Source: Treponema sp.
Lineage (GTDB): Bacteria > Spirochaetota > Spirochaetia > Treponematales > Breznakiellaceae
NCBI GenBank assembly: GCA_009784935.1
Contig: WQXI01000002.1
Span: 1 to 64,000, forward strand
DNA: 64,000 nt
Direction of reading: 5' to 3'
This document shows, piece by piece, positions 1 through 9,069 of the stretch (position 1 is the stretch's first letter; each line of letters starts with the position of its first letter). The position numbers and the translations under genes were made by a program. The notes beneath the pieces are model-generated. The model searched no databases. It saw only the letters and a program-made list of their open reading frames with translations, and was not told the origin of the DNA.

Positions 1-1
1 C

Positions 2-2008
2 CTCTGTGGCATTCTCACAGAGAATGAATGTATAATCCGCGCGATAACTTTAACAGACATTAATGCTCCATATATTTACGAAGGCAGAATGCCAACAAAC
101 GAAAATGAATGTCTTTTATTAAGACGCAATGCCAAAGCTTTTGGAATTTCCGTCGGAGACAGTCTTCATCTTGGAGACAAAATTCTGGTTGTAACAGGGC
201 TTGCCGCTTCGCCGGAATATATTTATATGGTACAAAACGAACGCACAATGATGGCACAGCCAGACCGTTTTGCAGTTGTGTTTGTGATGCCAGCGAACGG
301 CAACAATGAAGCAGCCACATTCAACGAAATTGTCGCGCTAACAGATAACAACTTTTCTGCTTCTGTTGCTTCGCAAGCAATCGGCGCTTTTAAAACAGAA
401 CTGCAAGCAGATCAAAGAAACCATTACCTGTACCAAAATGACCTGGATGAAATACGTTCGTTTGCCTACATTTTCCCGTTTGTTTTTGCAGTTCTAATCG
501 CAGTTGTAATTTATGTTATGCTTTCCAGAACTATTCAAAAAGACAGAAAACAAATCGGCACGATGAAAGCGCTTGGCGTTTCTGATATAAAAATCATCGG
601 TATTTACTTATCGCAGTTTTGCGTTGCGGCTATTGTGGGCGCACTCCTAGGCTGTGCCGCAGCGGTAATAATTACCGATACTATCATTGGGATTTTTTCA
701 TCGATGTTCGAAGTACCTACTCTCGGTTTTGTTGTTTACCCAAACCTTTGGCTGTTTGCAGTGCTTGTTTCTGTTTTATTATGCGTAATTTCTGGAGTTT
801 TATCTTTGCTTCCAATATTACCGTTATTACCTGCAAACGCTATGCGCCCAAGGCTTCCCAAAGGCGGCAGGCGTGTATTAATAGAGAGAATAACCTTTTT
901 ATGGAAACGGTTTTCATTCAATTCCCGTTATGCGCTAAAAAATACTCTGCGCAATAAAGGCCGCTTTTTTGCGGTCGTACTTGGCATGTGCGGTTCTTGC
1001 GCACTGCTCGCTTTTTCTTTGGGTTTTTATGACTCAATCGGCAATACGCAAAACAAGTACTTTAACGAGTTTGCAAATTACGATTTAATCGTAAGCTTTG
1101 ATCCTATTCCGCTTCAAATAGATCATCCGGCTCTTTCGCAAATTACCGAAAGCAAAAAAGCGCTTATGATGCCTGTAGAAGTCGCTTCGACAGGCTCAGT
1201 GACCTCAACTCCGCAAGAAAGCCAAAATCATTTTGGCAATTACATCATTGCTATTACAGAGTCAAACTTTGACAAGGTTAATCTTCCAATCGAAGCTTTG
1301 CAAAACGGCATTGTCGTACCAGAGTATTTTGCAAACGAATGGCGCGTAAAAACAGGAGACAAGCTTAACATAGAAGGTTTTACCGCAGTTGTCTCAGCAG
1401 TAGTTCCGCAATACCTAGGTCTTATGCTCTACACTAGTTTTGATTACATCAATTCGATAACAGACGTGTTACCGCCAATTTATAATACAATTTTTGGCAG
1501 AAGCGATGACCTCGCCGCACTCAGTCAGTATCTAAAAGAAAACAACATCGATTTTACAACGATAGATGACGACAGAACCAGTTTCGATTCTATTATGGAG
1601 AGCATGGCTGTCCTCATCTGGTTTATGATCGCTTGTTCTGTCGTGCTTGGTTTTACAGTACTGTACTCGGTGGGGCTAATCAATCTATCTGCAAGAGAAT
1701 ACGAGTATATGTTCATGGGTGTAATGGGTTATCCGCACAAGAGCATTATGCTTGCGCATGCTAAGGAAACAATTATGCAGCTAATTTTTGCTATTCCGCT
1801 TGGCTTTATTTTTGGAAACATTTTATTAGAAAGTATAAAAGGCGAGTTTTCCAGCGGTAATTTTGTAATCGCTTCTATTATTTATCCGCAGAGCTATATT
1901 TTTTCGGCGTTATCTGTCATTGGCGTAACAGCTGTAATGGCGCTTGTTACATCAAAGCACATTAAAAAGCTGGACATTGTAGAGGGATTGAAAGCGAGGG
2001 ATGAGTAA
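2..2008 (+). CDS. FtsX-type ABC transporter permease, 5' end missing
   Basis: The frame is open from base 2 through the ATG at 89, so the gene begins before the window and that ATG is internal. The protein has the layout of a large FtsX/MacB-type permease: a periplasmic region containing EGRMP, a block of membrane segments around 130-250 counted from Met89, a second large soluble region, and a second block of membrane segments near the C-terminus. Such permeases work with an ATPase and move lipoproteins or other envelope substrates, or transmit force. The partner ATPase would lie outside the window. The last seven codons, LKARDE-stop, recur at 2773-2793 beyond the next gene. Confidence 0.85.
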   Translation, partial: LCGILTENECIIRAITLTDINAPYIYEGRMPTNENECLLLRRNAKAFGISVGDSLHLGDKILVVTGLAASPEYIYMVQNERTMMAQPDRFAVVFVMPANGNNEAATFNEIVALTDNNFSASVASQAIGAFKTELQADQRNHYLYQNDLDEIRSFAYIFPFVFAVLIAVVIYVMLSRTIQKDRKQIGTMKALGVSDIKIIGIYLSQFCVAAIVGALLGCAAAVIITDTIIGIFSSMFEVPTLGFVVYPNLWLFAVLVSVLLCVISGVLSLLPILPLLPANAMRPRLPKGGRRVLIERITFLWKRFSFNSRYALKNTLRNKGRFFAVVLGMCGSCALLAFSLGFYDSIGNTQNKYFNEFANYDLIVSFDPIPLQIDHPALSQITESKKALMMPVEVASTGSVTSTPQESQNHFGNYIIAITESNFDKVNLPIEALQNGIVVPEYFANEWRVKTGDKLNIEGFTAVVSAVVPQYLGLMLYTSFDYINSITDVLPPIYNTIFGRSDDLAALSQYLKENNIDFTTIDDDRTSFDSIMESMAVLIWFMIACSVVLGFTVLYSVGLINLSAREYEYMFMGVMGYPHKSIMLAHAKETIMQLIFAIPLGFIFGNILLESIKGEFSSGNFVIASIIYPQSYIFSALSVIGVTAVMALVTSKHIKKLDIVEGLKARDE

Positions 2009-2019
2009 TACTTGTAGGG

Positions 2020-2559
2020 TTAGTCTTTTGAAAAACCTATTTTTTTAGTTTTTGGAGGTTGTTCTATCAAACTATTTAAGGCATATAATATTTGTTTTAT
2101 TGTCTTGTCTTGTTCAGATAATTTGATATCAGTATTCTCAACATGAAGCATTAAGAGTTTTCTTAACTCAATAATTTGTTCGTTTAATACTTCGTTGGAG
2201 AAAAAATAATTACGTAATTTGATGAAAGCTCTCATTATTTGAATATTAACGTCTATTGCTTTTTGGCTGTTTAAAACTGCTGCCAGCATTGCTACCCCTT
2301 GTTCTGTGAAAACGTATGGTAAAGTCGGTCTAAATTTCAAGTTTTTGAGGTGATCGCAATTTGCGATTACCTCATTAAATTCATCTTTTGTTAATTGAAA
2401 CATAAAATCTTCCGGAAATCGTTTCATGTTGCGTTTTACTGCTTCATTTAAACGATATGTTGTTACTTCATAAAGATTCGCTAAATCACTGTCTAGCATT
2501 ACCTTTTTTCCGCGAATTTCATATATCATTTTTTGAATCGGTATCAAATCATTTTCCAT
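2020..2559 (-). CDS. ORF6N-domain DNA-binding protein (copy A)
   Basis: The 179-residue protein has an N-terminal ORF6N domain (about 1-110): IRGKKVMLDSDLANLYEV, then RFPEDFMFQLT and a YVFTEQGVAML block. The C-terminal half looks like an amphipathic or coiled region ending in a basic tail. ORF6N domains occur in phage antirepressor-like proteins; the role here is unknown. It is about 50 percent identical by eye to the copy at 36866. It lies convergent with the permease, 11 bases from its stop. A GAGGG ribosome-binding site precedes the ATG, and TTGACA / TATAAT (spacer 18) lies upstream. A palindrome sits in the leader and a second one inside the gene. Confidence 0.85.
   Translation of the reverse strand: MENDLIPIQKMIYEIRGKKVMLDSDLANLYEVTTYRLNEAVKRNMKRFPEDFMFQLTKDEFNEVIANCDHLKNLKFRPTLPYVFTEQGVAMLAAVLNSQKAIDVNIQIMRAFIKLRNYFFSNEVLNEQIIELRKLLMLHVENTDIKLSEQDKTIKQILYALNSLIEQPPKTKKIGFSKD
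2347..2373. repeat. 27-bp palindrome inside ORF6N copy A
   Basis: The arms GAGGTgATCGCAA and TTGCGATtACCTC meet at a central T, with one broken pair. It encodes EVIANCDHL in the ORF6N protein. The core ATCGCAATTTGCGAT also occurs inside copy B (37054-37080), read in a different frame. A close relative lies in the leader at 2575-2601. Confidence 0.85.
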
Positions 2560-2574
2560 ATTGCCCTCTTTTCC

Positions 2575-2601
2575 AAGGTGGTCACAATTTGTGACTACCT
2601 T
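2575..2601. promoter_or_regulatory. 27-bp palindrome in leader of ORF6N copy A
   Basis: The arms AAGGTgGTCACAA and TTGTGACtACCTT lie between the promoter and the ribosome-binding site of the ORF6N gene. Compared with the palindrome inside the gene, all six differing positions form three symmetric pairs, so the dyad is kept. It is a candidate operator or mRNA hairpin for self-control. That role is inferred. Confidence 0.7.
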
Positions 2602-2622
2602 GATAGATTGATGTTGCTTATA

Positions 2623-2652
2623 ATTATATCAGATATGCTTAACGGTTGTCAA
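2623..2652 (-). promoter_or_regulatory. Promoter of ORF6N copy A
   Basis: On the minus strand TTGACA (2647-2652) and TATAAT (2623-2628) are separated by 18 bases. Both are perfect consensus hexamers. The stretch ACATACTTGACAAC is shared with the promoter of copy B at 36823-36836. Confidence 0.8.
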
Positions 2653-2775
2653 GTATGTTTGTTTTTTAATGTCAATGACAAACGTCACGCTTTGACGCTT
2701 TGACAAGATCAGCGCACAGCAAATTCAGCGTTTGGGATATATTGGTAATTGAGACTGTCGAAACGTCGAAATCTA

Positions 2776-2793
2776 AAAGCGCGCGATGAGTAA
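2776..2793 (+). repeat. Imperfect copy of the permease gene 3' end
   Basis: AAAGCGcGcGATGAGTAA matches the permease 3' end at 1991-2008 in 16 of 18 bases and again encodes KARDE-stop. The two copies flank ORF6N copy A. No longer coding remnant is recognisable before it. It may be a target duplication or the tail of a lost gene. Apart from this and the promoter, nothing else is recognised between 2602 and 2808. Confidence 0.5.
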
Positions 2794-2808
2794 AATAAAA
2801 TACACTAA

Positions 2809-3192
2809 TTAATGGCTGTGACCATTGTGGCGGTCGCGGGAAGGTGATAAATCCGCTTTAGGCAGAATGTTCCCGTGACCATGACCGTCGTCCCATTCAT
2901 GGGGCAGATGAAGCCTGTCGTTTTCGATTAGACCTATCTCTGTTCTGCCGTTTACGCTGAATGCAACAATTGTTCTGGTATCGTCGGGCGTTTTGATATA
3001 TGTTCCTTCCTTGCGTACACCGTGAGCGAGCCTTGCAGAGAATGTTCCGTCATCGGATAGGCGGACTGTCTGCCCGCCCGCACTGAATATTTCATCGTGA
3101 TCATGATCAGAAAAAGAGTGTACTAACAAAACAACAGCAATGACCACTGCCAAAACTAAAACGCTAATAATAAAAATTTTATTCTTATTCAT
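2809..3192 (-). CDS. Membrane-anchored His-rich small protein
   Basis: This 127-residue protein has one N-terminal hydrophobic segment (about 6-24), then HSFSDHDHDE. The C-terminal tail is dense in His, with DDGHGHGN and DRHNGHSH. This suggests a periplasmic domain held by an uncleaved anchor that binds Zn, Ni or Cu. The central region (VNGRTEIGLIENDRLHLPHEWDDG) looks like a small beta domain; I do not recognise its family. It lies 48 bases after gyrB on the same strand. A GGGAG-like ribosome-binding site precedes the ATG at 3192. The metal role is inferred only from composition. Confidence 0.6.
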   Translation of the reverse strand: MNKNKIFIISVLVLAVVIAVVLLVHSFSDHDHDEIFSAGGQTVRLSDDGTFSARLAHGVRKEGTYIKTPDDTRTIVAFSVNGRTEIGLIENDRLHLPHEWDDGHGHGNILPKADLSPSRDRHNGHSH

Positions 3193-3240
3193 TCTTTTAC
3201 ACTCCCATTGATTAAATCTCTATGGACTAAACGTCATGGA

Positions 3241-5193
<1,953 letters not shown>

Positions 5194-5199
5194 TTAGTA

Positions 5200-5228
5200 A
5201 GTATATCAAATTTAAAGGAAAGGGTAAA
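5200..5228 (-). promoter_or_regulatory. Predicted leaderless promoter of gyrB
   Basis: On the minus strand TTTACC (5223-5228) and TATACT (5200-5205) are 17 bases apart. The -10 box ends six bases before the gyrB ATG, so transcription would start at or next to the A of the start codon. No Shine-Dalgarno sequence is present. Confidence 0.5.
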
Positions 5229-5245
5229 GTAGACACTTACTGTAA

Positions 5246-5749
5246 TTATATTCCGCCGGGAGCCGCGCTTGAATAAAGGATTTCTTCGCCGTCTGCCAAA
5301 TTGATACTTAAGGTTCCGTCTGCTTTTTGTGAAGCCTTTTCTCTAAAATACACAAAATACTGCTTATCCACTACCGCTATATGAGACAGAACCCAATCTT
5401 TAAGAAACTTTGAAAAAGACATTAGAGGTATCCGAGTTCCGGAGTTAAATTTTTCTACATGTTCAAGAACGGTTAAAATGAATTTTTTGTGTTCGTTTTT
5501 ATGTTCGATATAGCCCTGATATTTTGTAGCATCCATTATTTTTTCTTCTGTTGCAAAATGAATCTTGATGTAACTCACAGCTTCGTCTATAACTTTATTA
5601 AGATATTTTCGTTCCTGTTCTTCATCTTCTGTTACGTGATTAAACATATCGTTTACGAGATCAACTAGTCCTTTGTGCTGATCGTCTATTAGTTTTATTC
5701 CGCACATGAATGTATTAGACCAGTCAATTAAATTTGAATTATCAGGCAT
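5246..5749 (-). CDS. Bacteriohemerythrin-like protein
   Basis: A 167-residue hemerythrin-like four-helix protein that would bind O2 at a di-iron site. Candidate ligands are His in DDQHKGL, His and Glu in KIHFATEEKIM, the two His of EHKNEHKKF, and His/Asp in SHIAVVDKQY. This matches the bacterial hemerythrin pattern. I place the start at ATG 5749. A longer frame using TTG at 5785 runs through the promoter, which overlaps it. Such proteins can carry, store or sense oxygen and often link to chemotaxis in microaerophiles and anaerobes. The C-terminal 25 residues lie outside the domain. It sits 52 bases upstream of gyrB on the same strand, with its own promoter. Confidence 0.85.
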   Translation of the reverse strand: MPDNSNLIDWSNTFMCGIKLIDDQHKGLVDLVNDMFNHVTEDEEQERKYLNKVIDEAVSYIKIHFATEEKIMDATKYQGYIEHKNEHKKFILTVLEHVEKFNSGTRIPLMSFSKFLKDWVLSHIAVVDKQYFVYFREKASQKADGTLSINLADGEEILYSSAAPGGI

Positions 5750-5758
5750 ACTTTTAAT

Positions 5759-5785
5759 ATTATACCGGACTGTAATATTCGTCAA
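5759..5785 (-). promoter_or_regulatory. Promoter of the hemerythrin gene
   Basis: On the minus strand TTGACG (5780-5785) is followed after 15 bases by TATAAT (5759-5764), nine bases before the ATG. The predicted leader is only two or three bases long. The short spacer is a weakness; a shifted -35 is possible. Confidence 0.55.
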
Positions 5786-5801
5786 GCAAATTACAAACTA
5801 T

Positions 5802-5838
5802 GGGAACCTCTAAAAAACTGAAGTTTTTAGAAGTTTCC
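5802..5838 (-). terminator. Hairpin after the hydrolase gene
   Basis: An imperfect inverted repeat with AACTTC/GAGGTT and long A/T arms lies directly after the hydrolase stop and before the hemerythrin promoter. There is no long T tract after it, so termination may be weak. Confidence 0.4.
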
Positions 5839-6846
5839 TTATTTATGTTTTTGTAAAAATTTAGCAATCAACTCATCGTATTCAGCTTTCTGTGAAGCCC
5901 TTACATATGAATGTCTGCCTTTTGGAAAAAAGCATATCTCTTTAAACTCCGAAACACACGCTTTAAACAATTCTTCGCTGTCTGGTTTTGTAGAAAATTT
6001 ATCCATAACACCGCAGATAAACAAAATTGGAATATCAATATCTTTCATATATTTTATAGGATTTTCTTTAAAAGGCCTAACCCTAGCAAGTATAAATATA
6101 AGGAAAAAAGCTGCCTTAGTAGCAGCATAAATAACAGGGAGCATGGGCGCTTTAAGAACTTTGGCGTGGGCTTTAAAAAACTCGTAATAATTTTTAAATA
6201 ATCCGTCAGTCACTATCCTTTTTAAGAAACTGTTGCCTGCTCCATGAGGAGCTTCGTTTTTAAGTTTCTTATATGCATAAACCGCCGTTGCAGCGCCAAT
6301 GCAAATGCCGTGAACTGTAAAATCAGTTATATTATATTTTTCGTTTATTAATTTGATCCATAAAATTAAATCGTCACTTTCCTTTAAACCGCCCGTTTGA
6401 TATTTTCCGTCACTAAGACCATGAGAGCGAACATCGACAACCAAAATATTGTATCCGTTTTTTGCATAAACATCGGCAAAATAATAGGAATAGAGCAATG
6501 ACTCAGATCTTCCCTGCAAAATTATTGCGCATTTGTCAAATCCAAAATTAATATATTCACCGTATAAATTAAGACCTTCGCTTACTATATGAAGCTGCTC
6601 ATTTTTTTCTTTAAAATTTTGTGCCCAAGCAACTCCTTCGGAGAACATAGACATTTGCAGTTCATCTTTTTTTTGGGTACACTCCCTGACTCTTTTTTTA
6701 AAAGGGTTACGGTATGTGGTGTTAAAAAAAATAAATAGAACTAAAAGCAGGAATAAAAATATACTGACAGCCAATAAAAAAATGGCTGCATAAATACCGG
6801 CAATGATCCAAGGATTATCTATTGTACTTGTTAATAATATATTCAC
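5839..6846 (-). CDS. Membrane-anchored alpha/beta hydrolase with Cys at the nucleophile elbow
   Basis: The 335-residue protein has one long N-terminal hydrophobic segment (about 12-45) and then an alpha/beta hydrolase fold. Recognisable parts are VVDVRSHGLSDG (oxyanion side), the elbow HGICIGAA, the acid loop FICGVMDKF and the catalytic His in PKGRHSYVR. The elbow is G-x-C-x-G rather than G-x-S-x-G; the codon is TGC (near 6288). Dienelactone-hydrolase-like enzymes use Cys, but for this anchored YqkD-like type Ser is expected. The substrate is unknown. It is transcribed after the GT32 gene with an 8-base gap, so the two probably form an operon. Confidence 0.8.
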   Translation of the reverse strand: MNILLTSTIDNPWIIAGIYAAIFLLAVSIFLFLLLVLFIFFNTTYRNPFKKRVRECTQKKDELQMSMFSEGVAWAQNFKEKNEQLHIVSEGLNLYGEYINFGFDKCAIILQGRSESLLYSYYFADVYAKNGYNILVVDVRSHGLSDGKYQTGGLKESDDLILWIKLINEKYNITDFTVHGICIGAATAVYAYKKLKNEAPHGAGNSFLKRIVTDGLFKNYYEFFKAHAKVLKAPMLPVIYAATKAAFFLIFILARVRPFKENPIKYMKDIDIPILFICGVMDKFSTKPDSEELFKACVSEFKEICFFPKGRHSYVRASQKAEYDELIAKFLQKHK

Positions 6847-6854
6847 GTTGTTGA

Positions 6855-7625
6855 TTATTTCCGATGATTCTTTTTGTATTCGCTATCAAGCTGCCAAAAC
6901 ATGTATACCCTTGCAATTCTTTCAAAGCAGCTAAATAAGCGTTTTCCGAGAACGATCCAAATAGCTTTTGCAATTCTTCTTCCTATCTGCTTGCCGAGAG
7001 GGTGCCATGTCGAAGAAAGGTGGTGTATCGCCATTGTGTTTTCGGTTATTTTTATTCTGTGGGTAATGTAGTTTTTGGGATAAAAATATTCCGAAGAAAG
7101 AAGCAGTACATTGTCTTCTAATTTTTTGGTTTTTCCGTTTAATTTAGGGTTATAAAGTCTCTTAGTTGAAGCGCTGAAATTAAAAACGGTCAGCATATTT
7201 GAACCTATAGTAACCTTTTTACAAGGTGTAAGATACCTTTCGTGCACTTCCCGGATTAATCTATGCCCTTTTTTCGCGCCCAAAACAGCGCTGCCAAACC
7301 AAAACTCAGCTTCATATCCAATAAAAAAGTCATTTTCGGTTATTAGATCATTAAATGGTTTAAAAAGTTCGATGTCGGTATCAAGATAAACACCGCCGTA
7401 GTTTAAAAGAACATAACTTCGAATAAAATCGGCGGCAAGCGCCCAATTTTCCTTTTCAATTGCGGCTTTAACCCAAGAATAACTCTCGCAATCAAAATTT
7501 TCTTCGTTCCATTTTATTATTTCCCAATCAGGATGAAGCTCTTTCCAGCTGCGTATAAAACCCTGAAATTTCTCAGGAATTTCTTTTTTCCCAAGCCAAA
7601 TATAGTGTATTGTTTTTTCAATCAT
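6855..7625 (-). CDS. GT32-type glycosyltransferase (Gly_transf_sug / Och1-like)
   Basis: The 256-residue protein begins IPKIIHYIW-like (TIHYIWLGKKEIPEKF), then DWEIIKWNEENFD, AADFIRSYVLLNYGG and the metal-binding DXD in YLDTDIELF. This is the standard signature of GT32 enzymes that act on capsular or other surface glycans, using a nucleotide sugar. The C-terminal part may contact the membrane. It is the first gene of a leftward pair with the hydrolase. A TACACT box ends six bases before the ATG but the -35 is poor. It lies next to, and may serve, the polyene locus, but it could equally act on another glycan. Confidence 0.85.
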   Translation of the reverse strand: MIEKTIHYIWLGKKEIPEKFQGFIRSWKELHPDWEIIKWNEENFDCESYSWVKAAIEKENWALAADFIRSYVLLNYGGVYLDTDIELFKPFNDLITENDFFIGYEAEFWFGSAVLGAKKGHRLIREVHERYLTPCKKVTIGSNMLTVFNFSASTKRLYNPKLNGKTKKLEDNVLLLSSEYFYPKNYITHRIKITENTMAIHHLSSTWHPLGKQIGRRIAKAIWIVLGKRLFSCFERIARVYMFWQLDSEYKKNHRK

Positions 7626-7720
7626 GTAAGTAGTGTACCGTAAAATTCCTATTTAAGATATTATATTTTACTTTATTACTTTTGGTCAATACGGTCTATC
7701 AAGTTTTCTATGGGTTTTAT

Positions 7721-8713
7721 ATGAGTTTTCTAATGACAAAAACAAAGAGAAACGCTATTATTGAGTATATGGAACAAAAAAAAGGGCGGGTTGTCAAAAT
7801 CAGACAGTTTTTATACACAAGCGCTTCTTTTTTTTATTTGAGGATAACCGCGAATCAGAGACTAAAGCCAAGAAAACGCTTGCGGTTTGAAACAGATGTG
7901 ACAGACCATTGCAATTTAAACTGTAAATCATGTCATCATTTTTCATCTATTGCTGATCAAAACTTTGTAGAAACAGAAGTCTTTGAAAAAGACTTTGCCA
8001 GGATTTCGCAGCTTGCCGGAAGAAATAACGAAAATATTGATATAATGGGAGGAGAGCCGTTACTGCATCCGGAAATTTCAACGCTTTTAATAATAGCAAG
8101 AAAATATTTTGATGGACCTGTTAACATTGTAACAAACGGTATTTTGCTGGAAAAAATGAACGCATTTTTCTGGGAATCATGCAGGAAAAACAATATACGA
8201 ATAATCGTTTCAAGTTATCCAATAAAATTGAACGTTAAACGAATAAAAGAACTTGCAAAAAAATATAGTGTTACATTAAAAATACGTTCGATATTTATGA
8301 GTAAAAACAGCTGGTGTAAACTGCCTTTTGATTTAAACGGCAAGCAGTGCATAAAGGAAAACAGCAAATTATGCATAACTATAAATAAATGTATTTTTCT
8401 AAAAAACGGCAGGCTTTCTACATGCTGTCTGCCGTTGGTTGCCGATAGGTTCAATAATTATTTCTGCAAGAACACAGAAACAGTAACCGTAAGTTCCCGT
8501 ACCGGAAACTTTGCCCATTCTGGGCTCGTTGTAAGTACAGCACTGGAAGCAACAGATGATGATAGTATCGATATTTACAAAGCAAAAAACATAGGGGAAA
8601 TTTACGAGTTTTTAAGCAAACCCGTACCATTTTGCCGTTATTGCAAAATTAAATCATGGGAGATAGGCATTGAATGGGGAGTGTCAAAGAAAGAAATAAC
8701 AGAATGGATATAG
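7721..8713 (+). CDS. Radical SAM protein
   Basis: The radical SAM cluster motif is C-NLN-C-KS-C (CX3CX2C) within TDVTDHCNLNCKSCHHF, followed by DIMGGEPLLHPE. Further Cys residues near the C-terminus (INKCIF, LSTCCLP, FCRYCKIKS) suggest an auxiliary SPASM/twitch-like cluster. Length is about 330 residues. The start is uncertain: in-frame ATGs lie at 7721, 7733 and 7769, and a TTG at 7682. None has a strong ribosome-binding site. The conserved part begins near LRFETDVTDHCN. Relatives in surface-glycan loci are often annotated only as radical SAM. It is divergent from the GT32 gene and precedes the polyene operon by 76 bases. Confidence 0.8.
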   Translation: MSFLMTKTKRNAIIEYMEQKKGRVVKIRQFLYTSASFFYLRITANQRLKPRKRLRFETDVTDHCNLNCKSCHHFSSIADQNFVETEVFEKDFARISQLAGRNNENIDIMGGEPLLHPEISTLLIIARKYFDGPVNIVTNGILLEKMNAFFWESCRKNNIRIIVSSYPIKLNVKRIKELAKKYSVTLKIRSIFMSKNSWCKLPFDLNGKQCIKENSKLCITINKCIFLKNGRLSTCCLPLVADRFNNYFCKNTETVTVSSRTGNFAHSGLVVSTALEATDDDSIDIYKAKNIGEIYEFLSKPVPFCRYCKIKSWEIGIEWGVSKKEITEWI

Positions 8714-8753
8714 AAAACTCTGTACCGGCTCCAGAATTAGGCAATGCAGGATA

Positions 8754-8783
8754 TTGACATAAAAAGTCTTTTTATACTATAAT
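8754..8783 (+). promoter_or_regulatory. Leaderless promoter of the polyene-like operon
   Basis: TTGACA (8754-8759), an 18-base spacer and TATAAT (8778-8783) are perfect consensus hexamers. The ACP ATG follows after six bases, so the transcript should begin at the A of the ATG. Confidence 0.75.
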
Positions 8784-8789
8784 CTGATT

Positions 8790-9053
8790 ATGGATGATCT
8801 AAAACTACAAATTAAAGAACTAATTATAAACTCCCTCGAACTTGACGGCGTTAAAGCCGAAGATATCGTTGATTCCGAACCTTTGTTCAGAGAAGGTCTT
8901 GGTCTTGATTCCATAGACGCGCTGGAACTTGGAGTTGCGATTAAAAAGAAATTCGGGGTAAAACTCTCGGCGGAAAATGCAGACAATAAAAAACATTTTG
9001 CGTCTGTGGATGCCCTTGCCTCATATATTAAAGCCGCCGGAGGAACATCATGA
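8790..9053 (+). CDS. Acyl carrier protein of the polyene-like operon
   Basis: This 87-residue ACP has the phosphopantetheine-accepting Ser in GLGLDSIDALELGVAI (about residue 38-40). It would carry the growing acyl chain as a thioester. It is the first gene of a tightly packed operon of chain-building enzymes. Aryl-polyene clusters of Proteobacteria usually encode two ACPs; only one is seen here. A consensus promoter ends six bases upstream and no ribosome-binding site is present. The matching phosphopantetheinyl transferase is not in the window. Confidence 0.9.
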   Translation: MDDLKLQIKELIINSLELDGVKAEDIVDSEPLFREGLGLDSIDALELGVAIKKKFGVKLSAENADNKKHFASVDALASYIKAAGGTS

Positions 9054-9069
9054 GCAGGATTAATCTCTA

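Noticed and set aside
5747-5785. TTG start of the hemerythrin gene at 5785
   Set aside because: The TTG is part of the -35 hexamer of a promoter; ATG 5749 follows TATAAT and begins just before the conserved domain.
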